The notes: a model not told the origin generated them from the letters alone. Positions 41,546-52,864 are shown, counted from the first letter of the stretch. The stretch: 64,000 bases of DNA from Clostridiales bacterium (GCA_020860565.1 JAJBUA010000066.1:1-64000); one strand, 5' to 3'. Translations and numbers: made by a program.

Positions 41546-42931
41546 ATGAAGGATGACAACAAGATCCTGTTATTTGAACAGATGCCAATCCCGAGAGCAG
41601 TGGCGAAGCTGGCAATTCCGACGATCTTAAGTTCGCTGGTGATGGTGCTTTACAATCTGGCGGATACTTATTTTGTGGGGATGCTGAACGATCCGGTGCA
41701 GAATGCGGCAGTAACGCTGGCGGCTCCGGTTTTGCTTGCGTTTAACGCAGTGAATAATCTCTTTGGCGTGGGCTCATCCAGTATGATGAGTCGTGCGCTG
41801 GGAAGAAAAGATTATGAGGCGGTAAAACGCAGCTCTGCATTTGGGTTCTACTGCGCTGTGTTCAGCGGCCTTTTTTTTGCGTTTGTCTGTACGGTGGGAA
41901 AAGGGACACTCCTTGGCCTGTTGGGAGCGAGCGAGACGACGAGGGAAGCGACAGACAGCTATCTGTTCTGGACGGTGACCTGCGGCGCGACGCCGGCAAT
42001 CCTGAATGTCGTTATGGCTTATATGGTCCGTGCGGAGGGCGCTTCGCTGCATGCCAGTATCGGGACGATGAGCGGCTGTCTTTTAAACATTCTTCTGGAT
42101 CCGTTTTTTATTCTGCCGTTCGGTCTTCATATGGGAGCGGCGGGAGCCGGTCTGGCAACCTTTATCTCAAATTGTATCGCCTGCCTGTATTTCTTTGTCC
42201 TGCTTTATAAAAAGCGGAAATATACCTGTGTGTGTGTCAATCCGAAGAAATTTGGATTTCAAAGAGCGATTGTACTGGGAGTATGTGGCGTCGGAGTACC
42301 GGCTTCCATCCAGAACCTTCTGAATGTCACCGGTATGACGCTGCTGAATAATTTTGCGGCGGCGTTTGGTGCGGATGCGGTGGCTTCCATCGGAATTTCT
42401 CATAAGATCTATACAGTCGCGTTTCAGATCGCACTGGGATTTTCTCAGGGGATCATGCCGCTTGTCAGCTATAATTATGCGAGCGGAAACCGCAGGAGAA
42501 TGAAAGATGTCATACTTTTCGCGATTCGGCTGATGATGCCGATTATGGTTGGCGTAAGCGTACTGTATTATGTGTTTGCAGGAACGCTGATCCGTCTCTT
42601 TATGGATAATGACGTGATTGTTGCTTACGGGACACGTTTCCTGAGAGGAGAAAGCCTGGGCATTCCGCTGATCGTCATGGATTTTCTGGCTGTCGGTGTT
42701 TTTCAGGCGCTTGGCATGGGCCGGAGGGCACTGATGTTTGCAGTCATGAGAAAAATCGTGCTGGAGATTCCTGCGTTGATTATTTTAAACCATTTGTTCC
42801 CTTTGTATGGTCTTGTCTATGCACAACCCTGTGCGGAGCTGGTTCTTGCGACAGCGGCGGTCATCATGCTGATCCGGATCTTTCAGGAAGAGCCGGAAAA
42901 AGGGAACAGGCAGACCAATCATCCTGCGTAA
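41546..42931 (+). CDS. MATE family efflux transporter
   Basis: 12-TM, MatE motifs (VMVLYNLADTYFVGML; ALGRKDYEAVKR). Confidence 0.94.
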   Translation: MKDDNKILLFEQMPIPRAVAKLAIPTILSSLVMVLYNLADTYFVGMLNDPVQNAAVTLAAPVLLAFNAVNNLFGVGSSSMMSRALGRKDYEAVKRSSAFGFYCAVFSGLFFAFVCTVGKGTLLGLLGASETTREATDSYLFWTVTCGATPAILNVVMAYMVRAEGASLHASIGTMSGCLLNILLDPFFILPFGLHMGAAGAGLATFISNCIACLYFFVLLYKKRKYTCVCVNPKKFGFQRAIVLGVCGVGVPASIQNLLNVTGMTLLNNFAAAFGADAVASIGISHKIYTVAFQIALGFSQGIMPLVSYNYASGNRRRMKDVILFAIRLMMPIMVGVSVLYYVFAGTLIRLFMDNDVIVAYGTRFLRGESLGIPLIVMDFLAVGVFQALGMGRRALMFAVMRKIVLEIPALIILNHLFPLYGLVYAQPCAELVLATAAVIMLIRIFQEEPEKGNRQTNHPA

Positions 42932-42938
42932 ATGGTGG

Positions 42939-43370
42939 TCAGATAACATAGTGATCACCGGATACGGATGTGATCATCAGATCTGCGATTGTGATATGCT
43001 CAAAATAATCACGGATCATATCGTCAAGCTTTTGCCACATGGGCAGCGTACGGCATTCTGCGGCTCGTACACAGGATGGAGCATCGACTGTGAGACAGGA
43101 AACCGGAGCAAGGGAATCTTCGGTCAGGGTCAGGACATTCCAGACGGTATAATGCTCCGGCGCCTGATTCAGCCGGTAGCCGCCGCCCTTGCCGCGCAGA
43201 CCGGTGAGAAGTTTTCCTTTTACCAGCAGTTTCAGAATGCTTTCGAGATATTTTTCGGATATTTCCTGACGCTCAGCGATTTCTTTTAACGGGATATAGC
43301 CGGTAGTCTGGTGCTCGGCCAGATCGATCATCACACGCAGCGCGTATCGTCCTCTTGTGGATACGATCAT
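42939..43370 (-). CDS. Rrf2 family transcriptional regulator (CymR-like)
   Basis: MIVSTRGRYALRVMIDLAEHQTTGYIPLKEIAERQEISEKYLESILKLL; ATG at 43370 after aggagg. Confidence 0.92.
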   Translation of the reverse strand: MIVSTRGRYALRVMIDLAEHQTTGYIPLKEIAERQEISEKYLESILKLLVKGKLLTGLRGKGGGYRLNQAPEHYTVWNVLTLTEDSLAPVSCLTVDAPSCVRAAECRTLPMWQKLDDMIRDYFEHITIADLMITSVSGDHYVI

Positions 43371-43534
43371 AGTGCTTCCTCCTTTATAACCTATTAACCT
43401 ATTATATAACGAGGAATAAGGAATTACAAGAAATATTTCCGGAAATCGAACGGTTGAAATCTCTTGCACAGAAACCGGCTTTGCGTTACTATGAGAGTGT
43501 TGTCCATTTACGGGCGGATACAGGAGAAAATGGA

Positions 43535-44383
43535 ATGAGTAAGATCGATTTTGCGGGTTCATTTGCCAGAGTGAAAGAAAAAGAGCCTCTGGTACAATGC
43601 ATTACAAATTTTGTAACGGTGAATGATTGTGCAAATATCATACTGGCGGCGGGCGGTTCTCCGTCGATGGCCAGAGATATCCGCGAAGCGGCGGAGGCAG
43701 TCGGCGACGCGGATGCCCTGGTCTGCAATCTGGGAGCCATTGATCTGGTTGATTCGATGGTGTCGGCGGGAAAAAGGGCTAATGAACTTGGACTGCCGGT
43801 GATCCTGGATCCGGTTGGTGTGGGAGGTACCGAACTGCGGCGCGAAGCAGGCAGACGTCTGCTTGATGAGGTAACCTTTTGCGTGATCCGGGGCAATGCG
43901 TCCGAGATCCGTTATCTGGCGGAACATAAAGAGCCATCGAGAAGCGGTGTGGACGTCAATATTCTTGACATGGTATCAAGACAGAACCTGCCGGAAGCCG
44001 CCGGAATGGTAAAAAGACTGGCTGCGCATACCGGCAGTGTGATTGCGCTTTCCGGGGAACTGGATGTGATTTCGGATGGAAATACTACAGTCGTGCTGGA
44101 GAATGGCTGCCCGATGATGTCCCGGATTACCGGGAGCGGCTGTATGCTGACTTCCCTGATTGGGGCCTTCTGCGGCGCCTGCCCGGATGATATCTTATCT
44201 GCCGCCTGTACGGCAGCGGCTGTCATGGGCATCAGCGGAGAACTGGCGGAGAAGCAGCGCCTGCGAAAGGGGAGCGGCAATGCGACTTTCCGTACGGACC
44301 TGATTGATGCCGTGTTTTGTATGACGCCGGAAAAATTACTGGAGGAAATTCATTATGAGATATTCGAAAGAAGAGATTCGTGA
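43535..44383 (+). CDS. thiM: Hydroxyethylthiazole kinase
   Basis: VQCITNFVTVNDCANIILAAGGSPSMA; RITGSGCMLTSLIGAF. Confidence 0.95.
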   Translation: MSKIDFAGSFARVKEKEPLVQCITNFVTVNDCANIILAAGGSPSMARDIREAAEAVGDADALVCNLGAIDLVDSMVSAGKRANELGLPVILDPVGVGGTELRREAGRRLLDEVTFCVIRGNASEIRYLAEHKEPSRSGVDVNILDMVSRQNLPEAAGMVKRLAAHTGSVIALSGELDVISDGNTTVVLENGCPMMSRITGSGCMLTSLIGAFCGACPDDILSAACTAAAVMGISGELAEKQRLRKGSGNATFRTDLIDAVFCMTPEKLLEEIHYEIFERRDS

Positions 44384-45014
44384 CGCGATGCTTCTGTACG
44401 CCGTCACGGATCGGATGTGGCTGGGGGAAAGCGATAGTCTGACAGATGTGTGCAGACAGGTGCTTCAAAATGGAGCAACCTTTTTACAGGTACGGGAAAA
44501 GGATCTGGGCAAAGAGGAGTTTAAGACAGAATCCGCAGGATTAAAATGTCTGTGCGCGGAGTATCATGTGCCGTTTGTGGTTAATGACAGTGTGGAGATC
44601 GCGATGGAAATTGACGCAGATGGCGTCCATGTCGGGCAATCTGACATTCAGGGAAGAGATATCCGGGCCATCATCGGGCCGGATAAAATCCTGGGAATGA
44701 CTGCCAGAACCGTGGAGGAGGCAGTAGCTGCTGAGCAGGCCGGAGCGGATTACCTCGGTGTCGGGGCGGTATTTGCCACCAGCACGAAAAAGGATACCAG
44801 ACATCTGACGATGGAGGAGCTTCGCAGAATCTGTGCGTCGGTCAGTATCCCGGTGGTGGCGATCGGCGGCATCAATGAGAAAAATCTGCTTGAACTGAAG
44901 GGAAGCGGGGTGGCGGGAGCAGCTGTGGTATCAGCAATCTTTGCCGCCGGCGATCCGGGAGCAGCAACGTCACATCTGCTTGAACTCGCAAAGGAGGCTG
45001 TAGAACATGAATAA
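44355..45014 (+). CDS. thiE: Thiamine phosphate synthase
   Basis: LYAVTDRMWLG; FLQVREKD; DYLGVGAVFATSTKKD; VAIGGI. Confidence 0.95.
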   Translation: MRYSKEEIRDAMLLYAVTDRMWLGESDSLTDVCRQVLQNGATFLQVREKDLGKEEFKTESAGLKCLCAEYHVPFVVNDSVEIAMEIDADGVHVGQSDIQGRDIRAIIGPDKILGMTARTVEEAVAAEQAGADYLGVGAVFATSTKKDTRHLTMEELRRICASVSIPVVAIGGINEKNLLELKGSGVAGAAVVSAIFAAGDPGAATSHLLELAKEAVEHE

Positions 45015-45648
45015 AAAATATGCAATCTTTGATATGGACGGGACATTGATTGACTCGATGCCATACTGGAAAAGACTGTCTTCTGATTATCTGGAAAGCA
45101 AAGGTTATGGAGCAATCACACCGGAATTATTTAAACGAATTATTCCGATGACGATGAGGGAGTCCGCTTCCCTCTTCATTCAAGAGCTTGGCCTGCCGGG
45201 GACGCCGGAGAGCGTAGCTCAGGAGATGTATGAGATGATTGAGGTCCGCTATAAAAATGATATTCTGTTAAAACCAGGCGTGGAAGAATATCTGACGAAA
45301 TTACGCAAGGATGGGGTACGTATGTGTGTCGCGTCCGCAACGCCGGAGCCGCTGGTAAGACTTTGTCTGGAACGTCTGGGCGTACTGGACTGTTTTGAAT
45401 TTTTGCTGTCCTGTGTAATGGTGGGGGCAGGAAAGAAACAGCCGGATATCTATCTGGAAGCAGCGCGCCGGTTTGGTTCGGTTCCCGAAGAAACGGCAGT
45501 ATTTGAGGATGCATTTTTTGCAGCGCAGACAGCGGTGAACGCCGGATTTTATGTAGTCGGGATTTATGATGAGAGTTCGAATGAGAGCTGGGAAGCGCTG
45601 AGGGAAATTGCAGATGAGACCATACGGGACTTCCGTATGCTTCATTGA
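45007..45648 (+). CDS. HAD family phosphatase
   Basis: AIFDMDGTLIDSMPYW; CVASATPEPLV; overlaps the thiE stop by 8 nt. Confidence 0.92.
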   Translation: MNKKYAIFDMDGTLIDSMPYWKRLSSDYLESKGYGAITPELFKRIIPMTMRESASLFIQELGLPGTPESVAQEMYEMIEVRYKNDILLKPGVEEYLTKLRKDGVRMCVASATPEPLVRLCLERLGVLDCFEFLLSCVMVGAGKKQPDIYLEAARRFGSVPEETAVFEDAFFAAQTAVNAGFYVVGIYDESSNESWEALREIADETIRDFRMLH

Positions 45649-45695
45649 TTGAATCCATCTGTTTGATCTATATCTGTAAAAACCCAATAAACCTA

Positions 45696-45724
45696 TTGAC
45701 AAAGTAGGAATATAATGTTATACT
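45696..45724 (+). promoter_or_regulatory. Promoter of cysK with overlapping palindrome cctattgacaaagtagg
   Basis: TTGACA-17 nt-TATACT. Confidence 0.65.
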
Positions 45725-45761
45725 CCGGTCAGATCAAAAAATTTTAATGGGAGGAGTTATT

Positions 45762-46694
45762 ATGGGAAAAATTTTTACATCGGCAGATCAGTTAATCGGA
45801 CACACTCCGCTGCTGGAACTGACAAACCTTGAGAAAACATATGCCCTTGAGGCAAAGATTCTGGGAAAGCTGGAATATTTGAATCCGGCCGGCTCGATTA
45901 AAGACCGTATTGCAAAAGCGATGATCGACGATGCGGAACAGAGAGGAGTGCTCAAATCGAGTTCCGTGATCATAGAGCCGACTTCAGGCAACACAGGGAT
46001 CGGGCTGGCGTCTGTGGCTGCGGCCAGAGGCTACCGTATTATCATCGTGATGCCGGAGACGATGAGTGTGGAGCGCAGACAGCTGATGAAAGCTTACGGC
46101 GCAGAGCTGGTGCTGACAGACGGCGCGAAGGGCATGACGGGGGCAATTGCAAAGGCAGAAGAACTGGCGAAGGAGATCCCTGACAGCTTTATTCCGGGGC
46201 AGTTTGTGAATCCGGCTAATCCGGCGGTCCACAGAGCAACAACCGGTCCGGAGATCTGGGAGGATACCGATGGTAAAGTGGATATTTTTGTCGCCGGTGT
46301 GGGTACGGGAGGTACGTTGACCGGAGTGGGAGAATATCTGAAATCTCAGAATCCGCAGGTGAAGGTGGTAGCCGTAGAGCCGGCTTCTTCGCCGGTGCTG
46401 AGCCAGGGTAAATCCGGTGCACATAAGATCCAGGGGATCGGAGCCGGTTTTGTGCCGGATGTACTGAATACTCATATCTATGACGAGATCATTGCGGTGG
46501 AAAATGACGATGCGTTTCGCCTCGGACGTGAGGTTGGACGCGCAGAGGGCGTTCTTGTCGGTATTTCTGCCGGAGCTGCCGTATATGCGGCAGTAGAACT
46601 TGCCAGACGGCCGGAAAATAAAGGCAAAACAATCGTCGTTATTTTGCCGGATACGGGAGACCGCTATCTGTCAACGGCGCTGTTTTCAGAGTAA
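45762..46694 (+). CDS. cysK: Cysteine synthase A
   Basis: [19 protein letters not shown] (PLP lysine), [21 protein letters not shown]. Confidence 0.95.
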   Translation: MGKIFTSADQLIGHTPLLELTNLEKTYALEAKILGKLEYLNPAGSIKDRIAKAMIDDAEQRGVLKSSSVIIEPTSGNTGIGLASVAAARGYRIIIVMPETMSVERRQLMKAYGAELVLTDGAKGMTGAIAKAEELAKEIPDSFIPGQFVNPANPAVHRATTGPEIWEDTDGKVDIFVAGVGTGGTLTGVGEYLKSQNPQVKVVAVEPASSPVLSQGKSGAHKIQGIGAGFVPDVLNTHIYDEIIAVENDDAFRLGREVGRAEGVLVGISAGAAVYAAVELARRPENKGKTIVVILPDTGDRYLSTALFSE

Positions 46695-46721
46695 GTTAAA
46701 AAAGTGTAAATGAATGAGAAC

Positions 46722-46755
46722 CGGGATGTGCAGCAAGAGCATGTCCCGTTTTTCT
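46722..46755 (+). terminator. cysK terminator
   Basis: cgggatgtgcagcaagagcatgtcccgtttttct. Confidence 0.6.
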
Positions 46756-46760
46756 ATTTT

Positions 46761-46824
46761 ATAGGAAAGTTCGTCCTATAAGATAAAAAGCCTTCCGGGC
46801 AGGATGCGCTAAGGCGCATTCTTT
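46761..46824 (+). repeat. Repeat family 3, copy 1
   Basis: ataggaaagttcgtcctat hairpin, gccttccgggc hairpin, atgcgctaaggcgcat hairpin. Confidence 0.6.
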
Positions 46825-46938
46825 GTTGTGTGCATGGGCGGATTTGGAAATTTATATAATTATAATTTTTTATGAAAGAGACTGTAAAAATATTTGATAT
46901 GGTGATACAATACGGGCTTAGAGGAATTGATAATCAGA

Positions 46939-47079
46939 ATGACGGATCAATGGGAGGGAACCGTCCTGACCTGTGAACAGGTGAATATTGCCGATTATGA
47001 GGGAATGCGAGGGCTGGCGGAAGCATATGTGGGTAAATTGTCGGATATCACATCATTTCATAAGAGGTGCGTCTTATAA
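46939..47079 (+). pseudogene. Short ORF, possible 5' gene remnant truncated by a repeat
   Basis: MTDQWEGTVLTCEQVNIADYEGMRGLAEAYVGKLSDITSFHKRCVL*, last codons lie in repeat family 3 copy 2. Confidence 0.35.
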
Positions 47080-47100
47080 AACGACAAGCCCTGCGGGCGA
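47060..47100 (+). repeat. Repeat family 3, copy 2
   Basis: ataagaggtgcgtcttat hairpin followed by gccctgcgggc, same layout as copy 1. Confidence 0.5.
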
Positions 47101-47186
47101 GGCATATATTTTTCTATTGAGGAGTAATCAAAGGAAACTTTGAGAACCATATAATGTACAGAATGTACAAGGAGGAAATTGACACC

Positions 47187-49187
47187 ATGAAGCAGAGAAA
47201 GACAGGAGCAAGACTGATGGCAGTGTCTGTGACGGCTGCAATGATTCTGGCCGGATGTTCCGGCGGCAGTAAGACGGCAGAGACCGAAGCGCCGCAGACC
47301 GAATCGGCGGCCGGGGAGGAGACCACACAGGAGGCAGAGACGGAAACAGCAGAGAGCACGGAACGTGCCGGAAATGCATTTGGCCAGATTGATAACGCCG
47401 GGTGGCAGTATCAGGAGGACGATGATGTGTACTGGCAGATTGGCATTTCCTATTGTGAGACGCCGGCGGATGAGACTTATGAGACTCTGGGAATCTTTGT
47501 ACCGGGGGCTTATATGGACGCGGTTGATAATGGAGACGGCACCTATACCTGTACGTTAAATGAGACGGCACAGGTGGAAGGTTTTACGGCGTTGACCGCA
47601 CCGATCGTTATCCCGGTGAATACGCCGGGATATTCGGCGATGTCAGCTCCGACAGACTACGTCAGCGGTGCGGCGGATTATACCGATGCCGGTTTTATCT
47701 ATGTCAATGCAGGCTGCAGGGGCCGCGATCACGGCGCTCCTTCCGGTGTGACGGATCTGAAGGCTGCGGTGCGCTATATCCGCTCCAATGAGAGCAGGAT
47801 TCCCGGAAGTATGGATCGGATTTTTACGTTCGGAATGAGCGGAGGCGGAGCACAGAGTGCGCTGATGGGCGCAACGGGAGACAGCGACCTCTATACTCCG
47901 TATCTGGAGGCGATTGGTGCTGTAGAAGGCGTCAGCGATGCGGTGGCAGGATCCATGTGCTGGTGTCCGATTACCAATCTGGATTATGCCAACGAGGCAT
48001 ATGAGTGGAATCTGGGCATCAGCCGGACGGATCTGGATGAAGAGATGCAGGCGCTTTCTGACGGTATGGCAGAGGCTTTTGTAACCTATATCAATGAACT
48101 GGGGCTGACAGATGAGGAAGGCAATATTCTCACATTGACAGAATCAGAGAATGGCATCTGCCAGGCGGGAAGTTATTATGATTATATCAAGTCTCAGATT
48201 GAACGTTCGCTGAACCATTTCCTGGAGGATACGGAATTCCCGTACACATCGGGCGGAAGCCAGATGGGCGGTATGGGCGGTCAGATGGGCGGTATGCGGG
48301 GAGAAGGTGGCCATGACGGCGGAAACCGGCCGGAAGGCGATATGCCTGATCGTGGAGACGCGCAGAATATGCCGGAAAGAGGTGAGAGGCCGGAGGGAGA
48401 TATGCCGCAGGCAGGTGGTCCGGAGGGAAATCTGCCGGGTGACGGCAATGGCCCGGAGGCAGCAGGTGAAGCGGCCGGCGGCAATGGCCCTGACAATCTG
48501 CAGGGTGGTTTTGTCGATGAAAACGGTCAGATGCAGAATGACGGCATTATGAGAAATGATGCCGGAAGCGGATCACAGGAGGCAGTTACGTATGAGACCG
48601 TTCAGGATTATATTGACAGTCTGAATGCGGACGGGGAGTGGATCCGCTATGACAGTGCTTCCAACACGGCCACGATAACCAGCGTTGAGGACTTTGTGAA
48701 AAACTGCAAGAATGCTTCTAAAAATGTAGGAGCATTCGATGACCTGGATAAAGCGCAGGGCGAAAATACACTTTTTGGCTACGCAGATGGAGAGGGTGCG
48801 CATTTTGACGCGATTATGGCGGAGCTGCTTGCGGATAACGAGACGTATGGCGCGGCTTATGCAGAGGATCTTACCAGGACAGACGCTCTCGGCAATACGG
48901 TGGATTACCGGATCAACATGTATAATCCAATGTATTATCTGTGTGATTACTATGATGGATTTGGTACCGCACAGCCGGCAAAATACTGGCGGATCCGTAC
49001 CGGCATCAATCAGGGAGACACCGCACTCTGTACAGAAATGAATCTGGCGCTCGCGCTGCAGAGCTATGAAGGCTGTGAAGTTGATTTTGAAACGATCTGG
49101 GGAGAGGGTCATACGATGGCAGAACGAACCGGCAGCTCGACAGATAATTTTATTGAATGGGTAAAGGACTGTCTGAGTGAAGAATAA
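47187..49187 (+). CDS. Secreted lipoprotein alpha/beta-hydrolase, tannase-like
   Basis: Lipobox ILAGC; nucleophile elbow FGMSGGGAQSALMGATGDSDLYTPYLEAIGA; disordered Met/Gly/Pro/Glu insert; RBS ggagg. Confidence 0.7.
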   Translation: MKQRKTGARLMAVSVTAAMILAGCSGGSKTAETEAPQTESAAGEETTQEAETETAESTERAGNAFGQIDNAGWQYQEDDDVYWQIGISYCETPADETYETLGIFVPGAYMDAVDNGDGTYTCTLNETAQVEGFTALTAPIVIPVNTPGYSAMSAPTDYVSGAADYTDAGFIYVNAGCRGRDHGAPSGVTDLKAAVRYIRSNESRIPGSMDRIFTFGMSGGGAQSALMGATGDSDLYTPYLEAIGAVEGVSDAVAGSMCWCPITNLDYANEAYEWNLGISRTDLDEEMQALSDGMAEAFVTYINELGLTDEEGNILTLTESENGICQAGSYYDYIKSQIERSLNHFLEDTEFPYTSGGSQMGGMGGQMGGMRGEGGHDGGNRPEGDMPDRGDAQNMPERGERPEGDMPQAGGPEGNLPGDGNGPEAAGEAAGGNGPDNLQGGFVDENGQMQNDGIMRNDAGSGSQEAVTYETVQDYIDSLNADGEWIRYDSASNTATITSVEDFVKNCKNASKNVGAFDDLDKAQGENTLFGYADGEGAHFDAIMAELLADNETYGAAYAEDLTRTDALGNTVDYRINMYNPMYYLCDYYDGFGTAQPAKYWRIRTGINQGDTALCTEMNLALALQSYEGCEVDFETIWGEGHTMAERTGSSTDNFIEWVKDCLSEE

Positions 49188-49227
49188 AATTCTGACACAA
49201 ACAGAACAGGAAATGAAGGAAAATGAC

Positions 49228-49260
49228 GGAGAGCAGTTGTTTGACTGCTCTCTGTTTTTT
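49228..49260 (+). terminator. Rho-independent terminator
   Basis: ggagagcagttgtttgactgctctctgtttttt. Confidence 0.85.
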
Positions 49261-49387
49261 ACGCAATGCGCTATTATGAAAACTCTTACATTTTTTGCAC
49301 CTTTTTATTGAAACATTTGTCCAAATAAGGTAAAATAAATGCAACTATTACAGGCAGATTGTCTTATCTGATCAGGAGGTATTTCTT

Positions 49388-50476
49388 ATGGAACATCATA
49401 ATCCGATTTTAACCGGCAATGTGAGCCCGCAGAAGTTCATCACGATAGGGGAAGTGATGCTTCGTCTTACCCCGCCAAACTATGAGAAGATCCGTATGAC
49501 GTCCAGCTTTGAGGCGAGCTACGGCGGCAGTGAGGCTAATATCGCATTGGCTCTCGCTAATCTTGGCGTGGATTCCACCTTTTTCAGTGTCGTACCAAAT
49601 AACTCGCTTGGCAAAAGTGCGATCCGGTGGCTTCGCTCCAACGATGTCCACTGCACGCCGATGATCCTTGCGACACCGGAAGAGGTTCCGACACATCGTC
49701 TCGGCACCTATTATCTGGAGACCGGCTACGGTATTCGTGCCAGTAAAGTGACTTATGACCGCAAGCACAGTGCGATCACAGAGTATGATCTTTCAAAGGT
49801 TGATCTGGATGCACTGCTGGACGGCTTTGACTGGCTGCATCTTTCCGGCATCACGCCGGCGCTTTGCCCGAGCTGTGCTGATATTATCTTTGAATGTATT
49901 AAGAAGGCAAAGGAGAAAGGGCTTACGGTCAGCTTTGACGGCAACTTCCGCAGTCTGCTCTGGAGCTGGGAGGAGGCCCGGGATTACTGTACTAAATGTC
50001 TTCCGTATATTGACGTTCTCTTTGGTATCGAACCTTATCATCTGTGGAGAAATGAGGAGGATCACAGCAGGGGAGACTATAAGGATGGAGTTCCGCTGCA
50101 GCCGAGCTATGAGCAGCAGGATGAGATCTTCCAGGCGTTTATCAGCAAATATCCCAATCTTCGTTGTATTGCCCGCCATGTCCGCTATGCTCACTCCGGC
50201 AGTGAGAACAGCCTGAAGGCATTTATGTGGTACGATGGACATACCTTCGAGAGCAAGCTTTTCACCTTCAATATTCTTGACCGTGTGGGCGGCGGCGACG
50301 CTTTTGCGAGCGGACTGATTTACGCGATGATGCACAATTACCGCGCAATGGATATGATAAACTTTGCGGTGGCAAGCAGCGTGATCAAGCACACGATCCA
50401 CGGCGACGCCAATATCACCGACGATGTGGAGACGATCCGCAATCTGATGAATATGAATTATGACATCAAGCGCTGA
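49388..50476 (+). CDS. PfkB family sugar kinase (2-keto-3-deoxygluconate kinase-like)
   Basis: FITIGEVMLRLTPP; YGGSEANIALALANLG; DRVGGGDAFASGLIYAMM. Confidence 0.92.
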   Translation: MEHHNPILTGNVSPQKFITIGEVMLRLTPPNYEKIRMTSSFEASYGGSEANIALALANLGVDSTFFSVVPNNSLGKSAIRWLRSNDVHCTPMILATPEEVPTHRLGTYYLETGYGIRASKVTYDRKHSAITEYDLSKVDLDALLDGFDWLHLSGITPALCPSCADIIFECIKKAKEKGLTVSFDGNFRSLLWSWEEARDYCTKCLPYIDVLFGIEPYHLWRNEEDHSRGDYKDGVPLQPSYEQQDEIFQAFISKYPNLRCIARHVRYAHSGSENSLKAFMWYDGHTFESKLFTFNILDRVGGGDAFASGLIYAMMHNYRAMDMINFAVASSVIKHTIHGDANITDDVETIRNLMNMNYDIKR

Positions 50477-50520
50477 GACTGTAAGATCGATGAATTGCTG
50501 AGTAGTTATATGTTAAATAA

Positions 50521-50603
50521 GTAGCTCCTGAGAGGGAAGTCCATCCGGAAAGAACATTTTTTACGTCGGTCCTCGGAGGATAGACTTCCCTCTCAGGGGC
50601 GTA
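50521..50603 (+). repeat. Palindromic repeat family 1, copy B
   Basis: gctcctgagagggaagtccatcc / ggatagacttccctctcaggggc arms; shares acatttttyacgtcgg and tcctcggaggata with copy A. Confidence 0.8.
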
Positions 50604-50639
50604 AATCTGCCAATACTATGAACAAAAAGGAGACCCCGA

Positions 50640-51131
50640 ATGAAATTCAGTGTCGACAAAAATCTAAGCTTTCCGGACGCAGTAGCTCTCATGTTTGACA
50701 AGCTTGGCACGGACAAAATCATGGCTCTGGCTTCAAGCCTTAATGATTATGTGATGGTCCGCAACGTCAGCTGTCTTTTCTATGATGGAAAGATCTGGTT
50801 TAAAACCGATAAAAATTTCCGCAAGACCAGACAGCTTTTACAGAATCCCAATGTTGCGCTCTGCTGGAGCGGCGTTCAGGTCGAGGGTACCGCGCGAAAC
50901 TGCGGTCTTGTCGTCGACGAGCCGGAGCGGAGATTTGAAAAGGCATATCGGCAGTATTTATGGGGGAGCTATAACAAATACAGCCACGAAGATACCGAGA
51001 TCATCATCGAGGTGACTCCCCGTTATGTTGAGATCTGGGATACCAGTGATGATCAGTATGCCTATCAGATCTTTCTGGACTTTGAGCATGAGTCCGTCGA
51101 AGTAAAGCCTTATGACAGGAAAGATGCTTAA
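50640..51131 (+). CDS. Pyridoxamine 5'-phosphate oxidase family (FMN-binding split barrel) protein
   Basis: ALASSLNDYVMVRNVSCLFYDGKIWFKTDKNFRKTRQLLQNPNVALCW. Confidence 0.85.
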   Translation: MKFSVDKNLSFPDAVALMFDKLGTDKIMALASSLNDYVMVRNVSCLFYDGKIWFKTDKNFRKTRQLLQNPNVALCWSGVQVEGTARNCGLVVDEPERRFEKAYRQYLWGSYNKYSHEDTEIIIEVTPRYVEIWDTSDDQYAYQIFLDFEHESVEVKPYDRKDA

Positions 51132-51194
51132 GGTGAGTTCAGTAATCATTTCTTCCTTGACACAGGCTCTGTAGATCGATTAAAATTGTTCTAA

Positions 51195-52697
<1,503 letters not shown>

Positions 52698-52864
52698 AAA
52701 CATAAAACGTTATTCCATTAATGTCAATATCCTGACTTAATTTATACAGGAAAGAGCGGATTCTTTTAAAATCTGGTTTACTTTTAAACTTTAAAGTGAT
52801 ACGATGTTCTGTGGATTCACTGGATTTTATTGGATGCAGATGTGAACGTCATGGAACGGAGGGT

